A DNA stretch of 64,000 nt, taken from contig JAEYWD010000031.1 in assembly GCA_023429135.1 (NCBI GenBank), positions 12,111-76,110 on the forward strand, read 5' to 3'. The stretch comes from Bacteroidota bacterium. Lineage in GTDB: Bacteria; Bacteroidota; Bacteroidia; Bacteroidales; JAAUTT01. A model generated the notes under the pieces. That model was not told where the DNA came from, ran no database searches, and worked only from the letters and a program-made list of their open reading frames with translations. Shown one piece after another: positions 1-9,253 of this stretch. A program made the position numbers and the translations under genes. Every line of letters begins with the position of its first letter. Position 1 is the stretch's first letter.

Positions 1-3000
1 CAGAATACAACCGATTACACCTACTCCACTGCATGTATTCACAGGAAAGGAAAAGGATTTCTGGGGTTCAACACATTCACATCTTTAAATACAATTCAAA
101 ATCTCAAAATAGTAGATACATATGAATATAATGGAACTTTCTTTAATGTTTCGCTTAAACAAAGAAGCATAAAAACGAGCACTGATGTTCCTATTGCTTT
201 GGCTACAATGACAAATTCTGTTATCGATTATGGTTCTAAAAGAATTCTACCTTACGTCAGCCAGACAATTGAAAATTCCTATTTAAACAATGTAACTAAA
301 ACAACATCTGTTTCAACGGATACAAACGGGAATCCAGGAACGGTGACGGAGACCTTTGATGATGGATCGTATAATTCAACTACCTATTCTAATTATACAA
401 GTGAAGGATCGTGGCTCCCTGCCAAACCCCAAACCGTTACTGCAACGAAGAAACACTACCAGGATTCACAAAGTTTTTCTTTGACAACAAATTACACCTA
501 TTACCCCGCCCTCGGATTGCTTGAAACTGTAACTACATCCCCAGCAACAACCACAACGACTTATGGTTATATTGCTGGTAATTTAACCGATTTAACGATA
601 ACAGATGGTAATAGCACAAGGTATACCCAATTTTTCCATGATAACATGTTAAGGTTTGTTACAAAAATAATTAATCCACTTACCCATACTGTGGAACGTA
701 CCTTCGATGGGGCAACAGGAAACATGCTTACAGAAAAAACCCCTAATGGTAAAACTACCACGTATACCTATGATGATATTGGGCAACTAACAGGGGTTTT
801 ATATCCTACCTCCCATACTGCTTCTGTTTCGTATCAATGGGCAACGGGAACAAGGCCACAAAATGCCCTGTTTTTTAAACTTGCAACAAGCCCAGGACTG
901 CCTACGGGCAAGGAATACTACGATGCCTTTGGCAGAGTGATAAAAACCGAAACAACAGGGTTTGATGGTGTAAATATCTGTACAAATACAACATACAACC
1001 ACAAAGGCCAGGTAGAAGAAACCTCTCTCCCTTACAAATCCGGTTCCCAAGCATACAAAAGCGATTTAACATACGATGCCTTTGGAAGACTGGCCACTCA
1101 ATCAAGCGCTACGGGAATAGTCACTTATACGGTTAACGGAAAAACATTTCAAACAGCAACCGGAACCGGCCAAACCAGTAGTAAGGCGATGGATTCCCAG
1201 GGCCATGTTCTCTCGGTAACAGATGAAGGCGGAACTATCACCAATGTATATAAAAGTTCAGGAAGTCCTTATCAGATTAATGCACATGGAACAACTTGGA
1301 CAATAGCCTATGATGCACTGGGTAGGCAAATTTCACTTTCCGATCCTGATGCAGGTACAACCCAGTACCGTTACAATAAATACAATGAACTAACCTCCCA
1401 GACCAATGCAAGAGGGTTTAAGGATTCTTTGACTTACGATGCACTTGGCAGGGTGACATCGAGAATCGGAGGCGATGGTACTACAACTTACGTTTATGAC
1501 CCGGCCAATAACCCGGGTTTGCTTAACAATATCATGTATCCCGGAGGAAATGAAACATATACTTATGATGCTTACGGAAGGTTGACAAACGTCCAGCAAA
1601 CAGTAAATGATGGTAGTACCAGTAATTACTCCACCGGTTATGGATATGATAATCAGAACCGGATAACTACAGTTACTTATCCCTCCAATTTCGCTGTAAC
1701 CAATGTATTTAATACAAATGGTTATCTTTCAGAAGTAAAAAGGAGCGATAATAATGCTACCATTTGGAAAGCAAATCAAATGAACAGCTTTGGAATATAT
1801 AGCCAATACCAGTTCGGGAATAACCTTTCCACTTATAAAACATATAGTCCCCTGGGCGTTCTTCAAAGTATCCAAACCGGAACCGTACAAAGTCTCACCT
1901 ATAGTTTCGATCCCGGAACAATGAACATGACCGGCAGGAACGATGTATTAAGAGGTCTTTCCGAAGCATTTTCATATGACAATTTAAACCGGTTAACTTC
2001 CATTACCGGGCCTTCTGCCCAATCGAGCACTTTCGACGATAAAGGAAACATTACCTGGAAAACCGATATAGGCAATTATTCGTATGCAACACAGCCCCAT
2101 GCAGTAAGCGGTGTACAAAATGTAAGCGGCTTAATTCCTTCTACATTGCAAAAGGTTTCGTATACATGCTTTAACAAAGTGGACACCGTTTTAGAAGGAG
2201 TTTACAGGTTAAAGGTATTTTACGGAAGTTCCAGGCAACGTAACTCTGCAAAGCTATATCAAAATGGCACACATCAAAAAACCATACACTATATTGGAAA
2301 TTATGAAAAGGAAGTAGGGGGAGGAAACACAAGACAATTGCATTACATTACGGGAGGAGATGGCCTTGCTGCAATCTACGAAATTAATAATGGCACTGGT
2401 AATATGTATTACGTGCATACCGATCACCTGGGATCGTATGATGTAATTACCAATTCCAGTGGGGCGGTTGCTCAATATTACAGTTTCGATGCCTGGGGAA
2501 GAAGACGCAACCCTTCCAACTGGTCTTATTCTGGAATTCCATCTTCTTTTTTATTCAATCGTGGGTATACTGGGCATGAACATCTCGATGTTTTTGGTCT
2601 TATAAATATGAACGGGCGAATGTACGACCCATTACTAAGCAGGATGCTTAGCCCGGATAATTTTGTACAATCATCAAATTATACACAGGGATTCAACAGA
2701 TTTGTATATGGTAACAACAACCCTTTAATGTATACCGATCCAGACGGAGAATTGGCGTGGTTTGTCCCTGTAATAATTGGCGCTATCATCGGAGCTTATA
2801 CGGGTGGCGCTATAACTGAAGGTTCTGCAAATCCTTTTAAATGGGAATGGAATGGAAATACTTGGGCAGGAATAGGAATTGGTGGTACAATTGGAGCGTT
2901 ATCAGGAGGAGCCGCATCTGGTGTTACCGCAATAGGCGGAGGAGCAGCATGGGCAGGAGCTTCTGCAGGAGCGATTAGTGGTGCAGGATTTAGTGGAATG

Positions 3001-3732
3001 GCAAGCGATTGGAATGGTGAGGCAATGCTAAAAGGGGCTCTGATTGGCGCAGCCTCTGGATTTATAGGAGGGAATGTTGCCTCTGCTTTGGGGGGACCGG
3101 GTGGAGCTTTTGCCGGTGGAATTGCTTCTGATGTTACAAGTCAATTTTTAGGAACTGGCGATGTAAACTTTGGTAGGTCGCTTTTAGCGGGAAGTATATC
3201 TTTTGGAATGTATCATGGATTTCAATATGCCCAATGGAGATGGGGAGGAGGAAACAGCATAGGTGGAATGCCTGTTTCATACAGGCAATTTAGTCGAATA
3301 AATACAGCTTATCAGCGTTCTCAATTCTGGCGACGTGAATATGGAGTATATCTAAACCGGAATCGTTCTGCTCGATTTACTCCAAGCAATGATAGATACT
3401 TTGACCATGTTGTTTTTGATGATTGGCAAAGAGGAGATTACGCAACTGTACATATTCATCATAGACGTGGAGGTTCAGAATGGTTGGATATCAATAACTC
3501 AGGTAAATTTAAAAGGTATAATCCAAATAATATCCCCGCGGGTAATCATTCCCTTATAACTGCAGAAGGAGGGTATCATTCTCCTAATGATATGCTACAG
3601 TTAGCCGGTACTAACTCAATAGTAATAGGCAGAAATGGGTCATCTTATTATTATAATATTGGAAATTACCCTTATACTCTTAGAGCTAGTGATCCATTTG
3701 TGAGATTTTTCCTATTCCCATGGTTATGGTAA
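1..3732 (+). CDS. RHS/YD-repeat protein, 5' end outside window
   Basis: The reading frame is open from base 1, so the gene begins upstream; an internal start at 199 would be artificial. The first residues include GKGFLGF, a motif I associate with SpvB/Tc-toxin-type RHS proteins. Many YD repeats follow (for example YTYDDIGQLTG, YDALGRVTSR, YDAYGRLTN). The RHS core closes near 2611-2750 with GRMYDPLLSRMLSPDNF and YGNNNPLMYTDPDGE. After it come a glycine-rich, weakly hydrophobic linker (about 2756-3240) and a tip of about 155 residues (3260-3732) that I do not recognise. In this family the core forms a shell around a variable C-terminal effector, often a toxin with a downstream immunity gene. 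Toxin function here is inference. Confidence 0.9.
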   Translation, partial: QNTTDYTYSTACIHRKGKGFLGFNTFTSLNTIQNLKIVDTYEYNGTFFNVSLKQRSIKTSTDVPIALATMTNSVIDYGSKRILPYVSQTIENSYLNNVTKTTSVSTDTNGNPGTVTETFDDGSYNSTTYSNYTSEGSWLPAKPQTVTATKKHYQDSQSFSLTTNYTYYPALGLLETVTTSPATTTTTYGYIAGNLTDLTITDGNSTRYTQFFHDNMLRFVTKIINPLTHTVERTFDGATGNMLTEKTPNGKTTTYTYDDIGQLTGVLYPTSHTASVSYQWATGTRPQNALFFKLATSPGLPTGKEYYDAFGRVIKTETTGFDGVNICTNTTYNHKGQVEETSLPYKSGSQAYKSDLTYDAFGRLATQSSATGIVTYTVNGKTFQTATGTGQTSSKAMDSQGHVLSVTDEGGTITNVYKSSGSPYQINAHGTTWTIAYDALGRQISLSDPDAGTTQYRYNKYNELTSQTNARGFKDSLTYDALGRVTSRIGGDGTTTYVYDPANNPGLLNNIMYPGGNETYTYDAYGRLTNVQQTVNDGSTSNYSTGYGYDNQNRITTVTYPSNFAVTNVFNTNGYLSEVKRSDNNATIWKANQMNSFGIYSQYQFGNNLSTYKTYSPLGVLQSIQTGTVQSLTYSFDPGTMNMTGRNDVLRGLSEAFSYDNLNRLTSITGPSAQSSTFDDKGNITWKTDIGNYSYATQPHAVSGVQNVSGLIPSTLQKVSYTCFNKVDTVLEGVYRLKVFYGSSRQRNSAKLYQNGTHQKTIHYIGNYEKEVGGGNTRQLHYITGGDGLAAIYEINNGTGNMYYVHTDHLGSYDVITNSSGAVAQYYSFDAWGRRRNPSNWSYSGIPSSFLFNRGYTGHEHLDVFGLINMNGRMYDPLLSRMLSPDNFVQSSNYTQGFNRFVYGNNNPLMYTDPDGELAWFVPVIIGAIIGAYTGGAITEGSANPFKWEWNGNTWAGIGIGGTIGALSGGAASGVTAIGGGAAWAGASAGAISGAGFSGMASDWNGEAMLKGALIGAASGFIGGNVASALGGPGGAFAGGIASDVTSQFLGTGDVNFGRSLLAGSISFGMYHGFQYAQWRWGGGNSIGGMPVSYRQFSRINTAYQRSQFWRREYGVYLNRNRSARFTPSNDRYFDHVVFDDWQRGDYATVHIHHRRGGSEWLDINNSGKFKRYNPNNIPAGNHSLITAEGGYHSPNDMLQLAGTNSIVIGRNGSSYYYNIGNYPYTLRASDPFVRFFLFPWLW

Positions 3733-3767
3733 AATATTTTTAACATCTTAGCTTTAAAACAACTGAT

Positions 3768-4811
3768 ATGAAAAAAATTGCACTATTTATTTCGATGTTT
3801 TTTTTTATTGAGGCTGGTTACTGTAATCAGGATATTTACACTATGGTTAATTTGGGTAACTTATCTGCACGCATTGAGATAAACCAAAATAATAACTTAG
3901 CTACAGATAAGGCCTATATGTCAGCCGAGTTTTGTAGTTATTTGACAAATGAGCTGATTCCTCATCAGCTCATTTCTATTGAGATTTATACATTGAGTTT
4001 AAAAAACAGAGATGATTTTTTTGTTTCATTTGACCATGGAGAAAAAACTACTTACAGGATTAATAACCAGATTAATAAAAAAAATGAAAGTTATGAATCG
4101 ACCCCTAGGCTTATAGCTGTTGATTCTCTAAAGGATGAAAGGCTCGTTTTTAGGTATATTTCTTCTTATCCTGATTATAAGAAGCTGTTACGATTTATTT
4201 ATTGTGCCATAAAAAATCAAAAGAAAATAGAATCCGAACAAAAAGGGATCAAATATAAATGGATTAATGAAGAATGGCATTTCCAAACCATAGACTCAAT
4301 GATAGTTAACGAGTGGGTTAATCAAACAGATTTTGATAAAGAGATCAATAAAATCATTGCAAACAAAAAATATGAATCGAGGATTTGTGAACAGAGTAAT
4401 GAGATCATTTATAGCTATTTTTTTCTAAATGGTAATTATTTTATTTTTAAGAAAAACAATAAAGATAGCATATTAAGAACTATGCCTGATTTAAAATGGT
4501 TTGCATTAAGCAAAAGCAGATCACTATTCTTTATAAATGATTCGATCTTTTTTATAACTGATTCTGAATTTGAATTAATCTCTCCTTACCGCACGCTAAA
4601 TAAATATATATCTGATTATCAAGGTATATATTTTTCGAATCAAAATAAATATGCAGCAATTCTTACATTAATAGACTATGATAACCAGAATTATAATCAT
4701 AAGATTTATAAGTGGATTTATCGACCACAAGAAGATGAACTGATTGATGTTAGTAATATGAAAAAGAAGGAAATTAATAGATTATTTAGGAAAACATACA
4801 AAATTCCCTGA
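3768..4811 (+). CDS. Secreted protein of unknown function downstream of RHS gene
   Basis: 347 residues with a clear N-terminal signal peptide (MKKIALFISMFFFIEAGYC). The rest is lysine-, asparagine- and isoleucine-rich, with no motif I recognise. It starts 35 bases after the RHS stop in the same direction, and a strong terminator follows, so the two are probably co-transcribed. By position it could be the immunity partner of the RHS tip, but an exported immunity protein would only fit a toxin acting in the periplasm. It is more AT-rich than the RHS gene. Function unknown. Confidence 0.7.
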   Translation: MKKIALFISMFFFIEAGYCNQDIYTMVNLGNLSARIEINQNNNLATDKAYMSAEFCSYLTNELIPHQLISIEIYTLSLKNRDDFFVSFDHGEKTTYRINNQINKKNESYESTPRLIAVDSLKDERLVFRYISSYPDYKKLLRFIYCAIKNQKKIESEQKGIKYKWINEEWHFQTIDSMIVNEWVNQTDFDKEINKIIANKKYESRICEQSNEIIYSYFFLNGNYFIFKKNNKDSILRTMPDLKWFALSKSRSLFFINDSIFFITDSEFELISPYRTLNKYISDYQGIYFSNQNKYAAILTLIDYDNQNYNHKIYKWIYRPQEDELIDVSNMKKKEINRLFRKTYKIP

Positions 4812-4863
4812 AGTCAGTTCTACGTACATTAAAATCGTCCAAAAAACTAAACCAGTTTTATTA

Positions 4864-4896
4864 TGGAACTCACTAATTGTGAGTTCCATTTTTTTA
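4864..4896 (+). terminator. Rho-independent terminator after the RHS-associated genes
   Basis: A perfect 10-bp stem, TGGAACTCAC (4864-4873) with GTGAGTTCCA (4879-4888), has a 5-base loop and is followed by eight T. It lies about 50 bases past the stop of the 3768 gene. Confidence 0.85.
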
Positions 4897-4918
4897 ACAA
4901 TAAAATTAATTCTCAATT

Positions 4919-5359
4919 ATGAAATACTTAATATTATTATTAGCTGTTACAATATTGGCATGCGATAAATTGTCCGAGTTAAAAATTAATTCTAACAAGA
5001 CATATAACTTAAGTACTAGTTGTGGCGAAATTCAGTTTAATGCGTCATTATTTATTGCGACCAATTTGTTAATAAATCAAAATATTCAAAGTACTGGAAT
5101 AACCTTAAATTTAGATTCTTTAAAATTATTGATTGATCCAAACAACTCTAATGAAATTATTACAACTTATTTTACCAATGAAATAGGAAAGATTAATGAT
5201 AAAGTCATTCAGATTAATGGTCCCCAGAAAGTTGGATTAACAGTAAAATTAAAAAAGGACTTAGTTCCTGGAACAATTATTGTTCTACCATGCAGTTATA
5301 TAAGCTGTCAACATATTCCTTTAATAAAGGGCACCATCAAAATAAGGCTTAAAAATTAG
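4919..5359 (+). CDS. Small lipoprotein, unknown function
   Basis: 146 residues. The N-terminus MKYLILLLAVTILAC is a lipoprotein signal with the lipobox ending in Cys15, followed by DKLSELKIN. The mature part has two further cysteines near its end (PCSYISCQH) and predicted beta strands. No family is recognised. It sits between a terminator and a shorter gene whose N-terminus resembles it (5367-5531), suggesting tandem duplication. Confidence 0.65.
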   Translation: MKYLILLLAVTILACDKLSELKINSNKTYNLSTSCGEIQFNASLFIATNLLINQNIQSTGITLNLDSLKLLIDPNNSNEIITTYFTNEIGKINDKVIQINGPQKVGLTVKLKKDLVPGTIIVLPCSYISCQHIPLIKGTIKIRLKN

Positions 5360-5366
5360 CAAAAAA

Positions 5367-5531
5367 GTGAAAATCTACCCCCATCTGGTAGTATTCTTAA
5401 TTCTGATTACGACATGTGATCGCTCTTTAACGCTTCACATTAATAAAGAAGGCTATTCTGTGAATACAGAAAGTGGTTTAATTAGCTATCGACCGGGATT
5501 TTACTTTACCCGACCGCTTTTTTTATATTAA
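5367..5531 (+). CDS. Very short lipoprotein ORF, likely truncated copy of its neighbour
   Basis: 54 codons from GTG at 5367, seven bases after the preceding stop. The peptide has a hydrophobic leader ending in the lipobox-like LITTC, then DRSLTLHINKEGY. This resembles the 4919 product just after its lipid cysteine (CDKLSELKINSNKTY). It ends early at 5529-5531. Either a small lipoprotein or the 5' remnant of a duplicated lipoprotein gene; the second seems more likely. Confidence 0.4.
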   Translation: MKIYPHLVVFLILITTCDRSLTLHINKEGYSVNTESGLISYRPGFYFTRPLFLY

Positions 5532-5543
5532 TATCAGAATTTT

Positions 5544-5852
5544 TTATCCCGTTATCCCGGTTGTCCGTGTATAGCTTTCCTGAGCATTGATATAAAAAGC
5601 TTTGTACTTAATAAAATGGTTACCTTTTTCAAACTCCCATATTACATTTTTAGCTTTGTATATTTTACCAATACAAGCTTCGAAAATAAGGGTATAGTGA
5701 ATACCGGTTGCATGCCATGCTTCCATAATTGAATTAAACCTCACACTCCTGTCGGCAAAATGACCAATAACAGGTAAGTGATATTTTTTTTGAAGGCGTT
5801 TTGCCAGAATTTTTTGTTTTGCTTCTTCAGGGTCTGAATGTCCGTGTCCCAT
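5544..5852 (-). CDS. Small conserved-looking hypothetical protein
   Basis: 102 residues from the ATG at 5852 (MGHGHSDPEEAKQK). An upstream in-frame ATG at 5915 would add a less plausible hydrophobic extension. The protein is basic and soluble, with a histidine-rich start, a possible helical segment (KQKILAKRLQKKYHLP) and no transmembrane helix. I do not recognise the family. It is divergent from the PiT gene at 6075, so its promoter region would abut the Pho-like repeats at 5952-5980. Confidence 0.55.
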   Translation of the reverse strand: MGHGHSDPEEAKQKILAKRLQKKYHLPVIGHFADRSVRFNSIMEAWHATGIHYTLIFEACIGKIYKAKNVIWEFEKGNHFIKYKAFYINAQESYTRTTGITG

Positions 5853-5951
5853 AATGCTAAACTTTTTAATTGCGAAAATAAAATTAGTATAAAAACTGAT
5901 TATTTCTACGATCAATTGAAGAATTTGTTTTTACTTTTATCCTGGTTAATG

Positions 5952-5980
5952 TTAAGTCTATATTAAGTCAATATTAAATC
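5952..5980 (+). promoter_or_regulatory. Pho-box-like 11-bp direct repeats upstream of first PiT gene
   Basis: TTAAGTC occurs at 5952-5958 and 5963-5969, and TTAAATC at 5974-5980, an exact 11-bp period over three units. An 11-bp period of direct repeats is the known layout of PhoB/PhoP response-regulator sites. The downstream gene is a phosphate transporter and the paralogue at 7752 has an equivalent array, so regulation by phosphate is the natural inference. Confidence 0.6.
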
Positions 5981-6026
5981 TATCTGAAACATAGTGTAGT
6001 AAAGTTTTAGCGAGAACTAAAATACA

Positions 6027-6034
6027 TATCTTTC
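6027..6034 (+). promoter_or_regulatory. Probable -7 box for first PiT gene
   Basis: TATCTTTC, a near match to the Bacteroidota -7 consensus TAnnTTTG, 41 bases before the PiT start. The identical octamer lies at the same relative place before the second PiT gene (7715-7722). A T-rich stretch at 6004-6008 could act as the -33 element. Confidence 0.5.
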
Positions 6035-6074
6035 GGCCGATTTAATCATCAAATTTCTAACTAATAAAAAGTGT

Positions 6075-7496
6075 ATGTTTGGTCTTGATCCGGGTTTAAC
6101 CACTATTTTAATTGTTTGTTTAGTAGCAGCTTGTACCTTCGAATTTATAAATGGATTTCACGATACCGCAAATGCCGTAGCCACCGTAATTTACACCAAC
6201 TCCTTAAAACCGGGTGTTGCTGTGGTATGGTCGGGTATTTTTAACTTCATTGGTGTTTATTTTGGTGGAATTGGAGTGGCCATTGGGATAATAAATCTTT
6301 TACCCATGGACATCTTGCTGGATCAGAGTGTAAGCCATAATATTGCAATGATTCTGGCCATTATACTAACTGCAATTGTCTGGAATTTTGGTACCTGGTA
6401 TTTTGGAATTCCCTGCTCGAGTTCTCACACCCTTTTAGGTTCTTTGTTCGGGGTGGGATTAGCATTCAGTTTATTGCCCGATTCGAGTAATGTTGCTCTA
6501 AACTGGGCCAAAGTAAAAGATGCAGGATTATCATTAATGTTATCACCTTTGATTGGCTTTGGACTTACCATGGCTTTGGTTCTTTTAATGAAAAAAGTTG
6601 CGAAGAAGTTTAAGTATAAAAAACTTTTTGATGAACCCAGTAAAAAGAAGGCTCCACCATTTCTCATCCGTTCAATTTTGGTTCTCACCTGTACTAGTGT
6701 TAGTTATACACACGGGTCAAACGATGGACAGAAAGGTGTAGGCTTGATAATGATTATCCTTATTGCACTTGTACCAATGAGTTTTTCTATCAATCACACC
6801 AAACATCCTGATAACTTGTTGGTAAAAGTCAACCAGGTTGAAAGTATTATTAACGATATAGATCAAACTGGCTATTCGGAGATTGAAAAGGCAACTTTGA
6901 AAAGTATCAATCAACGGATGGATACGATGCAATATGTTCTGGCAGGCGTAAAAAGCTTTAATGATCTTAAGCCAGGGCAGCCACAACTCTTACGGGAAGA
7001 AATACTCCTCTCGGCAAAACAATTGGCAACTGTTATTAAACCAAAAGAAGATCTGGTTAAAATAAAACTTGGGAAAGAACAGAAAGAATTGCTCGAAGAA
7101 TCAATTACAGAAATTAAAACTTATACTGAATATGCTCCCTGGTGGGTTATCCTTATTATTTCCCTGTCTCTGGGTATCGGAACAATGGTAGGATGGAAAC
7201 GCATAGTTGTAACAATTGGGGAAAAAATAGGGAAGGAGCACTTGTCCTATGCGCAAGGCATGTCGGCCGAGCTTGTAGCTGCAAGTACAATATTTATTTC
7301 CACGCAGCTTAAATTACCAGTAAGTACAACACACATATTATCTTCAGGAATTGCCGGTTCGATGGTAGCTACAAACGGGATTAAAAACTTACGTATGAAG
7401 ACTGTCAAGAGTATTTTAATTGCCTGGCTGGTAACTCTTCCTGTTACCATCATTATGTCAGGAGGATTGTTTTTATTAATGAGAATGATGTTTTAA
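6075..7496 (+). CDS. PiT-family inorganic phosphate transporter
   Basis: 473 residues of the PHO4/PiT family (ion-coupled low-affinity phosphate uptake, inner membrane). The N-terminal half carries FHDTANAVATVIYTNSLKP, the family's N-A-N-A-type signature; the C-terminal half carries the matching VSTTHILSSGIAGSMVA. THGSNDGQKGVG marks the central repeat. Hydrophobic helices flank a hydrophilic stretch of about 110 residues (roughly 240-350). A strong terminator follows, so this gene and its paralogue at 7752 are separate units. The start is fixed by MFGLDPG, shared by both paralogues. Confidence 0.93.
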   Translation: MFGLDPGLTTILIVCLVAACTFEFINGFHDTANAVATVIYTNSLKPGVAVVWSGIFNFIGVYFGGIGVAIGIINLLPMDILLDQSVSHNIAMILAIILTAIVWNFGTWYFGIPCSSSHTLLGSLFGVGLAFSLLPDSSNVALNWAKVKDAGLSLMLSPLIGFGLTMALVLLMKKVAKKFKYKKLFDEPSKKKAPPFLIRSILVLTCTSVSYTHGSNDGQKGVGLIMIILIALVPMSFSINHTKHPDNLLVKVNQVESIINDIDQTGYSEIEKATLKSINQRMDTMQYVLAGVKSFNDLKPGQPQLLREEILLSAKQLATVIKPKEDLVKIKLGKEQKELLEESITEIKTYTEYAPWWVILIISLSLGIGTMVGWKRIVVTIGEKIGKEHLSYAQGMSAELVAASTIFISTQLKLPVSTTHILSSGIAGSMVATNGIKNLRMKTVKSILIAWLVTLPVTIIMSGGLFLLMRMMF

Positions 7497-7534
7497 GAAG
7501 GCTCTTTTCAGGTCTTAATTTCCGGAACCTCATC

Positions 7535-7580
7535 AAAGATAACCCTGAGTTGAATCGGTTACTCAGGGTTATCTTTTTAC
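7535..7580 (+). terminator. Terminator between the two PiT genes
   Basis: A perfect 16-bp stem: AAAGATAACCCTGAGT (7535-7550) pairs with ACTCAGGGTTATCTTT (7561-7576) across a 10-base loop, ending in a T run. Confidence 0.9.
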
Positions 7581-7651
7581 GAATTTGAATCTAATCACTT
7601 ATTTCCTTAGGTCTAACCATAATAATAACAAAGTAAAAACCTTTCCAAATA

Positions 7652-7691
7652 TTAATTTAATGTTAAATCAATCTTATGATAATATTAGTTA
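7652..7691 (+). promoter_or_regulatory. Pho-box-like 11-bp direct repeats upstream of second PiT gene
   Basis: TTAATTT (7652), TTAAATC (7663), TTATGAT (7674) and TTAGTTA (7685) begin exactly 11 bp apart. The second unit equals the third unit of the array before the first PiT gene. The region is AT-rich, so the two outer units alone would be weak; the shared period and position are the argument. Confidence 0.5.
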
Positions 7692-7714
7692 ATATGATTA
7701 GCAGTTAAATTTTC

Positions 7715-7722
7715 TATCTTTC
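7715..7722 (+). promoter_or_regulatory. Probable -7 box for second PiT gene
   Basis: TATCTTTC, identical to the octamer before the first PiT gene, 30 bases upstream of the start codon and 23 bases after the last direct repeat. Confidence 0.5.
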
Positions 7723-7751
7723 GCCGTTTTTTAATCTTCAATATCTGACTT

Positions 7752-9161
7752 ATGTTTGGCCTAGATCCGGGAATAACTACGGTATTAATCATTTGTTTAG
7801 TTGCAGCCTGTGCATTCGAATTTATAAACGGTTTCCACGATACTGCCAATGCTGTTGCTACTGTTATTTACACTAACTCCCTAAAGCCTACGGTTGCTGT
7901 AATCTGGTCGGGTATATGGAATTTTATCGGGGTTTATTTTGGGGGTATTGCAGTAGCGATGGGTATTGTAAACCTGTTGCCTACGGCATTATTACTGGAT
8001 CAGAGTGTTTCACATATTGTGGCACTACTATTATCAGTTATTCTTACATCCATTTTATGGAACCTTGGTACCTGGTATTTTGGATTGCCTTGTTCCAGCT
8101 CTCATACTTTATTAGGTTCAATTTTTGGGGTTGGAATTGCTTTTACCTTTATTTCAGATACAGGAGTTGCTTTAAACTGGACCAAAGTTAAGGATGTAAT
8201 TCTTGCACTGTTGATTTCACCTATCATAGGTTTTGGTCTCACCATGGGGGTAGTTGCACTTTTAAAGAAATTTGTCAAAAGAAAAAAAATATTTGCTGAA
8301 CCCTCCAAGAAAAAGGCACCTCCTCTCGGAATTCGCTCTTTAATTATTTTATCTTCTACATTCGTGAGTTTTACACATGGATCCAACGATGGTCAAAAGG
8401 GGGTTGGTTTAATAATGATCATTTTAATAAGCCTTGTACCCGTGCATTTTGCATTAAATCATCAAAAGAAACCAACTGATTTATTTAGTCATGTCAAAAA
8501 ACTCGAAACATCCATACTTATGTTAGATTCTACCCAAATGGGCCCGGTAGACCGAAGTAGTTTTTATGTTGTAAGAGAAAATATCGATAAAATTCAGGTA
8601 ATGCTTACAAATGTTAAAGATTTTAAAGATCTTGAGAAAGGACAGCATTATGAAATACGAAAGGATATTATTTTATTGTCGAAGGAAATTAAACAGGTAT
8701 ACGATCGGCATATCGACGAACCCGAGTATTATATCAGTAAGGATTCCCGAAAATCCATGGACAAGGAAGTTGCCGAATTAAAGGATTTTATTGAGTATTC
8801 GCCCTGGTGGGTTATTTTGTTGATTTCTGTATCATTGGGGGTTGGAACAATGATTGGCTGGAAAAGTATTGTGGTAACAATTGGGGAGAAAATCGGGCAC
8901 AGTCAGCTTACATATGCACAGGGATTCAGTTCTCAGATGGTGGCTGCATTTACAATTTTTATATCGTCCAAATTGGGACTTCCGGTAAGTACTACCCATG
9001 TTTTATCATCAGGAGTTGCCGGATCGATGGTTGCGGCAAAAGGATTGAAGAATCTGAGAATGAAAACCGTAAAAAGTATTTTAATAGCCTGGCTTGTAAC
9101 GCTGCCGGTAACAATAATAGTATCGGGAGGTTTGTTTCTGCTGATACGCTTGTTTTTATAA
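7752..9161 (+). CDS. PiT-family inorganic phosphate transporter, second copy
   Basis: 469 residues, colinear with the 6075 product and clearly its paralogue: both start MFGLDPG and share FHDTANAV, SCSSSHTLLGS-type loops, THGSNDGQKGVG and VSTTHVLSSGVAGSMVA. The hydrophilic middle (roughly residues 235-345) differs most, while both membrane halves are nearly identical. That fits tandem duplication with divergence of a non-transport loop. Each copy has its own promoter and repeat array, so they may be expressed under different phosphate levels; that is inference. Confidence 0.93.
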   Translation: MFGLDPGITTVLIICLVAACAFEFINGFHDTANAVATVIYTNSLKPTVAVIWSGIWNFIGVYFGGIAVAMGIVNLLPTALLLDQSVSHIVALLLSVILTSILWNLGTWYFGLPCSSSHTLLGSIFGVGIAFTFISDTGVALNWTKVKDVILALLISPIIGFGLTMGVVALLKKFVKRKKIFAEPSKKKAPPLGIRSLIILSSTFVSFTHGSNDGQKGVGLIMIILISLVPVHFALNHQKKPTDLFSHVKKLETSILMLDSTQMGPVDRSSFYVVRENIDKIQVMLTNVKDFKDLEKGQHYEIRKDIILLSKEIKQVYDRHIDEPEYYISKDSRKSMDKEVAELKDFIEYSPWWVILLISVSLGVGTMIGWKSIVVTIGEKIGHSQLTYAQGFSSQMVAAFTIFISSKLGLPVSTTHVLSSGVAGSMVAAKGLKNLRMKTVKSILIAWLVTLPVTIIVSGGLFLLIRLFL

Positions 9162-9253
9162 CCTACTATATAACTAAAAAGGAGCGATGCTTACATTTTA
9201 GCAAACACCCTATGATCAAAGCATGGCGAAGCCTTAAATACTAATTCCTTGAT

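Noticed and set aside
8807..9244. 145-residue plus-strand ORF overlapping the second PiT gene
   Set aside because: Out-of-frame shadow of the PiT C-terminal half.
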